From positions 905,225 to 969,224 of the forward strand of contig QVOM02000057.1 in the NCBI GenBank assembly GCA_003586115.2: a DNA stretch of 64,000 nucleotides, written 5' to 3'. This stretch comes from Salvator merianae (taxonomy: Eukaryota > Chordata > Lepidosauria > Squamata > Teiidae). A program made the translations under genes and the position numbers. The notes under the pieces are model-generated. The model searched no databases and had not been told where the DNA came from. It worked only from the letters and a program-made list of their open reading frames with translations. Within the stretch, counting starts at the first letter, position 1. Each line of letters starts with the position of its first letter. Of the stretch, positions 42,801 through 54,800 are shown in pieces.

Positions 42801-45800
42801 CTCAGCCACTCTCTTCCCGATAGCTTTTGCGTTCTCTGCATTCAAATCTGCTGGCCTGAGGGATTCAGATTGAGGTTCTTCTCTTGGCTTGGTTGATCCA
42901 TTGTTGATAACTCCTTCCCCGTTAGCAGCTGCAGCATTCACCACTCCAGAGCCCTGATTAAGCCTCACAGCCTGTAGTGACTCAATATCTTTCCCTGTCC
43001 AGTCCTCTGACACTGCTTCTTTTCTAGAATCCTTTGCAACCCTTTCCTTATTGTGAGGCTCCGCTTCTGGCATTCGGTCTTCTTCCACTGTGGTAGTGGA
43101 GGTCCTTATCATCCCAGAATCCACAGTATCCATCTCCTTGGGCTTCTCTGCTTGGCAGGTGGCAGTTTGAAGGTGCTGGGAGTAGAATACGGCAGGATCA
43201 ATGGAGCCAGCTGAGTCACTGTCAAACTTGCCCACCTTGTAAGTCGTCTGGCTATCAGAACTGGCAAGCTGTACCACGTTCAACTCTTGCCCAGTGAAGA
43301 AAGCCCGGATTTGGCAAAGGTACGTCATGACGATCAGCCGATCAGGCACGGTCAGGAAAACCATATCGGCAGGATCCATTACCCGGGAAATTCCGAGGGA
43401 AGCAAATCCATCGAAGGCCTGATAGTGCACAAAAAGGAGAGGTAGATGGAAAGCAAACTCAGAGCCCGGTACCGCTTTCACTAGTGGGAAGACATTATCA
43501 TGTCATTTTTCTCGATGGCAGATTTTATGGGTGTGCGAAAGCTAATGAAGAGCCCATCCTAATAAGAGAAGAGCTTTTCGCCTGATTGATTCAAGGCTTC
43601 CCAGAAAATCAAAGACTGGAAACCTCCAATGTGAAAAGGCCTTGAAGCCTTCCTGTATTCTAATAATCCCTGGCAAGAGGTCCGTCATCTTGTTTTCTGG
43701 GCCCAAGGAAACTGGAGCTACTGACTCACCAGTTTATTGTTCTGTTTGATATCAAGTGGGTCCAGAGCTTCATAATCGCTGAAGACAGAAAGATGGAAAA
43801 ACATATGAAGTGTGAGTCAGCTTTTCCTGCACCCAGCATGGTTCCCAAAACACTCTGTTGCCACCCGCCTTTTCTCTTCCTTTTGCTCTATCTCAACTAT
43901 CACCTAATGATCTTAAGTTCCTTCTATTTCTTTGTTTTTGGCCATTTCAGTAAATGGCTCTGCAGCAATCTGTTCCCCTTGTATGTGCTGTGAAACTCTC
44001 CTCAGTTGCTTTTCAAGAAAAAATATTTTGTCCTCATCTTTGGTGTCCTCTGCTCCCAAATTAAAACTATAAGTCCTATTGTTGCTCTAAGCATCTAGCA
44101 CAGGCTGCAGGGTTTTATAAGTTTCTGTCGAGTCCATCTAATCGTTAATTGAGGGTCTATTGCAGTGTTTCCTAACCAGGATTCATCCAGATGGTCTTGG
44201 ACTAAATCAACCATCACGCCTAGCTAGCATAGTCAGTGTTTAGGAATAATTCTGTGGATTATGAGAATTGTAGTCTGACATCTAGAGGAACCCTGGTTGA
44301 GAAGCATTGATCTCTTTCTCCGTCATTGGAATTTTGGACCTCAGCCATGTCAAAGGGTAAGTATATTTTGTGGCAGGCTGAAAATGGCTGATTTCTAGGG
44401 CCTTTTCTGATATGTCAGAAAAGTCGCACAGATGGAAACCTCACGGCTGCGAAACTGCCATTCTGCAGCATTTTGGAGGCCACAGTCCACTACAATTCCA
44501 TGCCAGCTGACCTCTTTGCAGCAGACCCAACACTTTTCGGCCCTGATGTGACTGAAACTCTGGCCATTTGGCAACAGGGGCCTCTCTGCAGTAGAAGACC
44601 AACCGAGATCCCTGAGTCCTTGCACACAAATGCACACACACACACACACACACAGGCTCACAGAACTCACATCTTCTCTGGATAGAAGTGATGCAAGATG
44701 GCACAGAACGCCAAACCGTTGCGCCAAGATGTGGTGAAGTTGGTGATGCGGATGCCCCGGCAACCTCTTGTCACCTCCTGACACCATTCCAACAAGGACT
44801 GGCTGGAACTCACAAGAGCTGGGCTGTTAAGGTTGTCAACCTAAAGGGCGGAGGTGGGGGCAAAGAATGAGGTCATGGGTTTGGGTAAGGGGAGGCACAT
44901 AGCTACCCCGCCCCCAAGCTGAGCCCTTACTGCTGAAAGATATGGAAAACACAAACCCATCCAGATGCTGCTAGACTAACAGTCAACATCTGGAACACTC
45001 TAATTGCAGAGGCAAGATACTCTGTAACTTCCTGTGTAAACTATATGCATATAAGCTGTACAAGAGAATTGTCATGCAAATACTTTACTCGGAAAAATCC
45101 AGTCAAGAGAAGGAAGTATGCAAGTCACTCACGTAAGTTCACTGTGTTCTAGAATAGGCTACAGAAAGTATGGTGTGCACAGTAGCTGTAACAGTAATTG
45201 TTTTTCTGCGCCAAACCACATAATTTTGGAGGATTTTCTAGCAATGAAGGAGGGCACTACCTGTCACTGCCAAGGGTTCTAGGAACTCACTTTTCCAGGA
45301 GAAAAAGAGAATGGGTGTAACGTAAGCTACAAAGAAAGGAAATAATATTTTTTGTGTGTTCGTGTGTGCATATGCTAATATCCCTGAACGGACTGCACAA
45401 TAAGCGCAGGCACCACAAACCATTTTTCCCAAAGCTTGACCCTCTCTGGACAGGATACTGTCCCGCGATAGGAAGGGGTCCCAGATACTAGTATGGATTA
45501 TGGGAGGCCCTGCCATTTCCTCGCACTGTCCACACAGGACACATTATGGACTGGACCAGGGCACCCAAAATGGTGCCCTAGTCTGGTTTACTGGTAGATC
45601 TTGACATTGAGGTCTACTGGCGTGCTGTGTGTGATATACTGGACCACGAAGACATGCAGAAGGCACACCTTCATGGTCCGATATATCATGGGGGACCCAT
45701 CTTTGTGGTGTAACAGAGTGCACAGCCAAATTGGACACCCTAGGGGCTCCAAAAGCTGGTGCAAGTGTGGATGACCTTGTCCCACACAGAAGCAACCAGT

Positions 45801-48800
45801 TCCAATTTCAGGTGGGTTGCTAATCCTGGGACAGAGTGGCCTGACCCATCTTGGGAAAGTGGTCGTTAAGTGTGAATACAGCCCTTGTCCTTGAGAGAAG
45901 AAGATCATGGTTGCATCCCAAATTATCAAGTGCAGAAGAAGAAAGAATTTGAAGATGGATGTTTTTCTGAGGTACAGAGGGAGGGACTGCCAACTGCCTA
46001 TCTCACCCCTCCTAAAACATTTGTTATCTCCGCAATTTAAGCGGAATGGGTTGGAACTCCCCACGCAAATCGTATACACCGGAAGAAGCAAGCTTTTGGA
46101 GCCTCCTGGTTTATCAGGCTGCCATTGCAACAGTGTTAATCAGCTCCAGACCTGAACTTCCCACGCCCCATGCGCAAGCAGAACACCAGTGTTAGTTGCA
46201 CATTCAACAGTGGGGAGGAACGGGGATGGCCAGCAGAAGTCAATGATGAGGGAGCAGGCATGGTCATCCATACCTGGGCTTCCCCCTCAACTCCAGAATC
46301 TGGAGCAGTATCATAGGGCGTGGGGTTCAGGACCATCATCTCCTGACTAGGCCTGGCACTCCTCTCCTGGAGGGCACTGGGAACGGGGAAATCCAGGGAC
46401 AATGATGGACCTGTAGCCAAAATGGCCTCTTGCTCCTTGTTTCTCATTGGCACGTTATCTCCCTCAGAGGGCTCTTCTGTTCTGGAGGCCTTCTCTTCTT
46501 CTAGCCTTTGGATGCTTGGTAGGGTATCATGCTCCGATTCCTCTTTCCCAGCAAGAGGACCACTCTCCAGCCGTGTCACGTCCGGAGCCTTGTTTCTTCT
46601 CTCCTTTTCTGGATCCCATTCCTTTGCTGCCATAGCCTCCAGAACAGCCTGAGGAAAGGCCTCGGTTCCCTCTTTTGCTTCTTCACTGGGGCGCTCGCTC
46701 TCCTTCGGTGCAACACGCTTCCCTTGAGGAGCGTCTTCTTCTGCATCCTCCTCTCCAGAAGCTCTTCCCTCAACCACATCTCCTCCACTGCCTGCCTCTG
46801 CTTTCTCCAGGTCTGCCTTTGTTATTGTCGGGACTTTTGATGGGCTTTGTAAGGTGCTCCCAGCAGTTGGCATTTTGTCCTTGGTTTCCCTACATCTCTC
46901 TGGACTAGATGGGGCAAGGAGGACCGGACTCAGTGTTTCCACTCTTCTTGCCTCTGGCTCTCCCTCCCTGACCTTCTCTGCAGGAGACGGTGGCGGCTCC
47001 AGTGAAGATGGCAAGGTGTTGCCCACACCGGTTATGTCATCTTCTGCCCCTAGAGCTACCTGCTGCTCTGGCACTTCTACCGAAAAATGCGTTACCTCCT
47101 TGAGATCTTTGGGTGTTGTCGACAATTGGTCACTCTCTACTCCTGCCTCATCCCCTGCCAAATGTTCCTCCCCTTGAGACTGAGTTTCTGGAAAAGACGG
47201 TGGAAAATCCACCTCTTCAGAGGTCTCCCGACTAGCTTTAGCCTCAATTTCCTCCCTGTCTTGCCCATCCTGGAGCTCCAGGGTGGACGTTTCTCCTACC
47301 ACAGAGTTCCCTTCACTGCCACACGCCCCCCCTTGGATCGTGAATTGCTCCTCCTCCACCACATCCCTTACAAGGTCAACTGGGGCTTCCACAGACAGGA
47401 TATTGTCTTTAGAAGGCCACACCACCCCTCTGCAGCTCCTTCCACGCTCAGCTTCTGTCTCTTCCCTTAGAACATTATCGCTGGTTAACATGGCAGCAAT
47501 TTCTGGCTTTGCCTGATCTACCCTCTGGTTTCTACCACCTTCTGAAGCTCCGAACTCCTGTGTTATGGTGGGAGGTGGTTCCATTACAGGAGACAGAGCC
47601 AGAAATGCTGCATCCGAGGCAGACTCCAGAGAACCTGCTTCGCTGGAGACAATAACTGGTCCATGATTGGCAATGGCTGTATCTTCTACAAAATACATCA
47701 CCACCGAAGTGCTGGGTTTGGTGGGAGAAGGAGACCTTTCGCAGCCTAACCCTTCTCTTGCTGGGCTACTTGGGCCAAGGGCTTCAGGTACAGCCACCTC
47801 CACGGCAGGGCTGATAGGCTCTGGGCTTGTTGGCATCTTCTCCTTGGGTGTTAGTTCACACACGCTGTTGGGCTCTTCGGGCGGTTTGGGGGCGCTCTTC
47901 TTCTTCCGCTGTGGTGCAGAGGGACAGTTCTGCTCCCTGGGTCTCCAGATCTCATCAGGCCTGGAGGGAGAAAGAGACATTTGTGAGCAATGGGCTTCAA
48001 AGAACCACCTACGTGTAGCTGGCAAGATATTGCAACCCTGTGGGAGAGCTTTTGGTGGCCTTGGGGTCACCACTTGAGTATGATCCTGCAGTGCCAGTTA
48101 ATATCTCCCGTTGTGATCCACACCATCATCTGTTTGTGACCAAGCACGTGGCTTTCCAAGTGCGGACGCGGCACGGCTGCGCTGTCGCGTGCCGCATCCC
48201 TGCTCACCATGGCAGCGACCAGATGTTTCCCTGGCCGCTGCCATGGCAAGCAGCCAGCATCCACACTGCGGCACTCACCTCACTTCCGCGTGGCCCGGCG
48301 AGGGTGGTCGCTCCCGTTCGCGTCTGGCTTTTTCCTCTGTCTTCTGCTCTTCAGCCCCCGGCTTTGCCAACGCTGAGGGAGTTCCCGTCTTCTCCTTCCG
48401 GGTGTCCAGCCCTGGTGGGGTTTCAGCTGCTGCTGCTCCTCCTCCTGGCCAAGCACCACGTGCCCCTCTGCACCCCACACTTCCAGTGTAATCTGCACCA
48501 CTTACTGCAGCGCTGGACGCTGGGGAGGCCGTTTCTGCTGCAGAAAGATGCGCGCTTGGCAGCGCTGAGCTGCTTCCACCTTCTCGTCCGGGGGCCTCGG
48601 CAGTGGCTGCAGGGATGAAAGTAGGAAGCCTAGTGTTGCACCAGGGATCAAGGAGGTGCCAAGAAGCCAGTCCTCTCTGGCCGGGGCAGGCTTTTAAAAA
48701 ACGGCTGCTAGGCTAAGGGCCTTTCTGTGCCAGCAAATGCACTAAGGGCTTCCCTTCTGCACATTAAGGTGGAAAACAAGAGGCCCCGCCCACCACGAGC

Positions 48801-51800
48801 ACGTTCTAGTCTACTGACATTCCTGATCAACGACTTCAGACTTGCCACGTCAGTGCAGAAAGGTCCTAAGATTTAAGTGTCCAGGTCCTAACCTTGGGAC
48901 CTTCTGCACACCAACCAGGTTTCTTTCTAGGAACAGAGACTTCCTCACTTCCTCACTGAATGGGATGCCCTTCCCCTGATTCCTTATCAATTCTCTGTAA
49001 TCTTGCACAAGAGTAATACTATCTCCGTCCATCTGTCCGTCCTTCCTTGGTTCTTAACCACATGCATCCTTGGCCAGAGAAGTTCCAGCTTCCTCTTTCC
49101 CTCACCCTCTAGATCCTCAATCTGCTCAACCCACTCCTCATTCAGAACTCCCCACTGCCTGCACACCTGCCCTGAATTTACCTTCCTTTCTGGAAGGTTT
49201 GGAAGCTGCAAAGGCTGCTGGTGCATCTTGGCTCAGGCTCTGAGCGGAGGTGTCCTCCTCTTCCTCAGCCAGGGTGTTCAAATCCCGGGCAGTGTCTGCG
49301 TGAGAAGTGAGAGGAAAAAGGAGTCCCAAAAGAGAAGGAAGGCAGAAGGAAACAGTTTGAAGTTTCAACACTGATTAGAACCAGTGAGTCTTCTAATGAA
49401 GTGCAGCGAGACTAGAAGAATCCTACACAGAGCAGACTTAAGTCAGCATATTTGCGGACTTGGGATCTGGTGACAGCCACCAAGTCAGAGGAGTTAGAAG
49501 TGGAATGGGCTTGCAGCATCAGAGGGGTCAGCTTCACCCTGACTGTGGAAATAAAGGCTCAGGGATACAAAGTGAACATCCCCTGTGTCCTCCCCCCACA
49601 AGACCAGGGAGTCCTACCTGTGAAATAGTCCGTCAACATGTTTTGGAGGAATCCTGAACCGGCGAAGAGAGAGAAAGGAGAAAGAGAAAGTGACTAGAGG
49701 CAGCAAGCCAAACACGAAGCCAGGGCAGGAGGTGTGAGGGAGAGGGGAAAACAAATTGTATCATGGGTTTTAGAAAAGGACAGAAATAATTGAACACTTC
49801 AAGGAGCACATGCTTTGTCAGTGATGCTTCCGGCAAGGCAAGGCAAATGCAGAATTTCGCAGGGGGGAAAAACCAAGGGCTGTGTGGTCAGGATCCGTAC
49901 AGAAGTGAGGAATACAAGACTATTTCCACACCGCAGCCGTCCTGGTGGCAGGACTGGCTCCACAGTCCCAGAATGGGCCTTCTACGTTTGGAAGGCTGCC
50001 CCAATACAGCCCCCTGTGATCTCTGGAGCCATGTCTGAGTTCACCGAGCACTAGGAACTGAAGTCCCTAGCCTCGGTTCCGCTGGGGACACATTTCGGTG
50101 GCACAATTTGGTGCGCCACTAAAATGTGTTCCCCTGCTAAACCAAAACAGGGAAGCTAGACTCCCTGGGCTGGTCCAGTCACCCCAGAACAGCTGGTACA
50201 CCTGTAGAAACAGGTCTCCCGGTATCATGGTCCAGGTGGCCATTTGGGCCACTTAGACTGGACCTCAGTCCATCCCAGTGCAGATAGAACGGCCCAGGGA
50301 AAGGAAGGGACCCCTCTCCTTCGTTCTAGGATCCAGAAGGAGACTCGCATCCGCACAGGAGCAAGCTACTCATAAGTACGAAAAGGTCCCAAGTTTAGAA
50401 GGTCTGTGTCTGCTGTCCTAGAATTGAGTTGGATACAGAACACAAGGATTAGCTCTGTTGTTTGCCCTATTGATTGATTGATTTGTGTACTTGTATTCCA
50501 CTTACTTCACAATGACACCAGGTGGCTACGGGGATATGTCAGGTGTAACGTATCTCTAGATGTCCGACAGAAGAAGTCCTTTCTTACTGTCAGCTACCTG
50601 ATGTTTGCTTCTTCTCTGGGGATGCCAGGTTCTGAACCAGGACCTTCCACATCTGGTCTACCACTGAGTCACAGTAGTCTGCACCCCCTCAACCCCATAA
50701 TGAGCTGCAGAAATCATCCTTGGAGTTGCTCCACGCGGTGGACTGAAAAAGCCCAACTTCTTGGACCATTTCTGGTGCGTCACAGAAGTGGAACCGATGG
50801 AAACTCTACAGCTGCAGAGTGCTCATTCCGCAGCTGTGAGGATGTTGGAGGTCACGACTCCTGTCAAGCATGGGGCATCGGATTGATGCATCTTTGTGGC
50901 AGAACCCAAGCGTCCTACTTCTGAGGAGGCCAAAGCTGTGGCCACCTGGATAACGCTGTGTAGACTTCCATAGGGGCAAGTCAGCTGGCCTGAAGGAGAG
51001 AAATAGATCTTCCCATCTCTCCTCTAATTGCATACTTGATTTCCGTGCTGGCTGTGTTGGAAGGGAACGGTCTTCATACATAACTGGCACAGGACTGCCA
51101 CAGCATTCTCCACCTTCCATCTGTCTTTTTGGGAGGAAGCATTCAACAACAACAATCCTGGCTCCTTCGCTGCCACAGCCAGTGTGAAAATTCAAGCCAC
51201 CGGCCTCTTAGCACACTTGCAAAAAAACGAAAACAGGAAGCCCGAAGGCTCCTAACCTGCATGGATTTGTACAACTCCTCACTGGGCCGCGATTCAGGCT
51301 ACACAACAGGGCTTGTGCGTTCCCTTTCTCCTTCCCAGACATCCTCTGGGAGGTGGGAACGTTTTCATTTTTGCTTTTCTGCTAAATAGAGATCCCACGG
51401 ACATCCCAGGTCACAGTTTGGTCTTCCGTTAGCGAACCGGCCAGGATGATAAACCAGGATGATAAATCTTGGCATCTTGGAACTGACTGCAGTCTAGGGA
51501 CTAGGTCTGGGCGCTATGGGGCCCCTGAGACAGGTCAAAGCAGAGCTTTGCCAGGCCTGCGTTTCGCTTCATGATCGTGCAAGGAATGATTGATTAGCTC
51601 CGTTCTTCTCGTTAGTTAAAGCGGCAGAGACAGTGAGTGAGAAAGGCGGGCATCAGCTTGCAAGACCAGAGAAGAACCCTCTAGCATCACCCTCTTGTTG
51701 GCCGCAAAGGGTCGGTGAGATCTAGGGCCGAGCAACGTGGAGTTCTGAAGAAGGAAGGAAGGAAGGAAGGACAGGCCCACCTTTCGCAGATGACCTCTGC

Positions 51801-54800
51801 CCGGCCCCATCCTGCTGCTGCTGCTGCTGCTGCTGCTGGGTCTGTTTCAGCGCTTCATCTGCCTCTTCGTCGCTCTCCGCGAAGTCGTCCAGATTGCCGA
51901 TGTCGGAAGGCTTGACGCTCATCAGGCTGGCAAGACTTTGCATATCCTCATCCCTGGGACAGAAGGCTGCCTTTTAGCCAACATTAAGAGGGCTTCCTGG
52001 CATTCTGCTACCGTCAGAGGTGCGAGGGGTTGCGGCGCGCAAGAGGGACCTTTTCTGTGGTGGCCCCAAGACTTTGGAACAGCCTCCCAGCAGAGGTCTA
52101 CCAGGGGCCAACACTATATGGAGACGCAAAGGGAAAACTGCGCAAACAGGTACTCTGCCTGAAAGTGTCCACTGTGGGGCCTGTGGGCAACTCTACACCC
52201 ACAAGGGGACATGCATCTATGGCCGTGATGTGGTCACCCGTGGGATGCTCAGCTCCTGCCTCCTTCTCTGGCTTCTGCCCAAGCCAGAAACACCTCCCGT
52301 CCTTCTCGCACAATGCCTTCTCTTGCTGTCTCAGGGCTCACCAGAAATGGGGAACAAGGAGTTATTTAGCCTATGGCAGAATCCCCATTGCAGCCCAGTG
52401 CGAAGGTAACTGGGACCAAGTCTGCACAAGCCGCCTCCGAGCCGGGAGGCACGGGGAACGAACACCACACGCCTCCTGACCCCTAAAGACTCACAGCCGT
52501 GGAAGGAAAGTTCCACGGCTGTGAGGTTTCTGGTTAGGCTGCTTTTGCCTCAGGCTAGAAACGACCCCAGGAGGCGGCCATTTTTGGTCCAAGGTGGAAA
52601 CGACCCAGCTGGAAACTGGACGGGTAAATCACCTCCTGTCTCCTCTGCCATTCCACTTGGAGGAGGAGGAGGAGGAGGAGGAGAAGGAGGAAGGGCACAG
52701 AATTGCCCTGAGAGTCAGACCTGCAGGTACGTCAAATCTGGGGCAATTTGGGGGGGGCTGAGGAGTCAGCTAGGGGCACGTGTGTGTAAATGCTCTGCTC
52801 CAGAATCAGCTGTAGATGTATCCAAAGTCTGGGGCTCGCCACGTTTCCCCACAGTTCCCCACGTGGCCACAAAGGGGCCGAATCCTGACCATCCGCTTTC
52901 TGCAGGGGAGGAGGTGTCGCCCCCGCCAGGGAACCGCTCTCCTTCCGTAAGGCAGCACTTACGTGGCTTTCCCCTCGCGCAGGAACACGCAAGAGAGCGT
53001 GAGCTGGAGCATGGCGGCCACCACTTTCACCGACCGAGGCTTCAGCTTCAGCTTCAGGTCCACCTGGGCGGGCGTCGGGCTGGCGAAGCGCTTGAGGTTC
53101 ACGTCCACGGACGCCAAGACCTTCCGCTGCCCCTTCGACTCCTGTGAGGAGGCGGCAGTCGTCACCTGTCCCGGGACACTGCTGGCGCCCCCTGCACGCG
53201 CGCGCACGCGCGCTCCTGGACCCCAGCTCCGTGCCTTTTCCTCTTTCCACAAGCCGTTCGCCCCGGAAGGACCCTCGCAAAGTCTCCAGTCCACCCATCT
53301 CTCACGGACTGCTGGTGAACGTACGCCGGCCAGCTTTTACCACCGACTGGCTAGACCCAATTTAAAGAACGTTAAAGGAGAGGAGCGATACAGCCCTATA
53401 GGTTTTAGGCCTCTGAATCGATGGAACTGCTGTCCACATGCTAGTGCAGACTGCAGCAGGCCCTGGGCGGAGATATAATCCAGAATAGGTCCCAGAGCAG
53501 AACCTCACTGGAAAGAGGAGGGTCTGGGACTCCTTTCATTCCTGCCATAATTTAGGAGAATGCCAACGGACCTTCCACAGAACACCCAGAAGCCCAACAG
53601 AATTAAACAAGTAATCTGGGGGCACGGTCACGCTCCTCTCGGCGAAACGGACTCGGTGCTGGGATTACCTTACTTCAACTTACATTCTCAACCACAAAGG
53701 TCCAGTCCTTGTCTTCGTATTCCTCTACGTGGGGATCCTGGAAGGCAAAGCGAGGAACGGGTCACCCGGGAAGGCCGGGCGCACGGCGCGCGGGACTCCG
53801 CTCGGATTCTCTGCCTTCCACAGTTTGGCACAGGGATGTCGCCAGCTGCCTTAACCCAGACCAACCTCTTTGTGCATGCGGATTGTTTAAATGGAAATGC
53901 CAAGCCCTGAGCCCGCGGCCTTCTCCATGGAAAGAGAGTGCTTCAGCCACTGCCACAACCACTCACTAACTTGCTTTAGCACGGTGGCAACCCTGCGCAG
54001 CGTGAGATCCACGCGGAGTGCGGTCGGCCTTTTATTTGCAACTCTGCCTGAACACCTGCGTGCGAGCGAAACCCTGGCGGTGCATTCCAGAAAGCTTCTT
54101 CCCACTGCCCCTCATTCAAGGGGCTCCCATGGAATGCTGGGAGATGTAGTTCAGGAACATCTGGAGGGCCCCCCCACTGAGGAACTGTCCTCCTTCCAAG
54201 GCCTTGGGGACCTCAAAACCACTCCCACAGAACCACAAAACGCCTCCGTACCCGATACAACGTCACCATGATGTCCACGTTCTCGGGCACCATCCATACC
54301 ACGGTGCCCCGGTAAGGGTTCTTGATTCCCGGCTGCCAGCTGTGTGCCTGAAAAACGTCCAGATGCAACATGTAAAGGACCTCTGAATGTATTTGTCTGA
54401 ACATCCAAGAGCAAGCATTTCTGAGCACCTGCTATCTAAGGTCCCGTGTTCTGCTGGCTCAGATACGGGAGCGCTCTTCACCCTAAGTAAAAAAAGCCCA
54501 CGTACCTTGGAGCAGACACGCCGGTTCCGTCGAGTCCACACCACGACCAGCTTGTCTGGCTGCCTAGCATTGGGAGAGAAAAATTATTCAGAAGGAGAAC
54601 AAAGAGGCAAACTCACGCTGGCTCACAAAGTCCTTTACTGGTTTACCCAGATGCCTTTGGATTCCAGGTGCCATCAGGCCTACACAGCAACAAGGCAAGA
54701 GTCAGGCCACAGCCCATCTAGTCCAGCATCCTGTGGTCCACCAATTGGCTCGCTCACTAAAATACCCGAGCCCCAGTTGCCACTTTGGCTATAGACAGGG

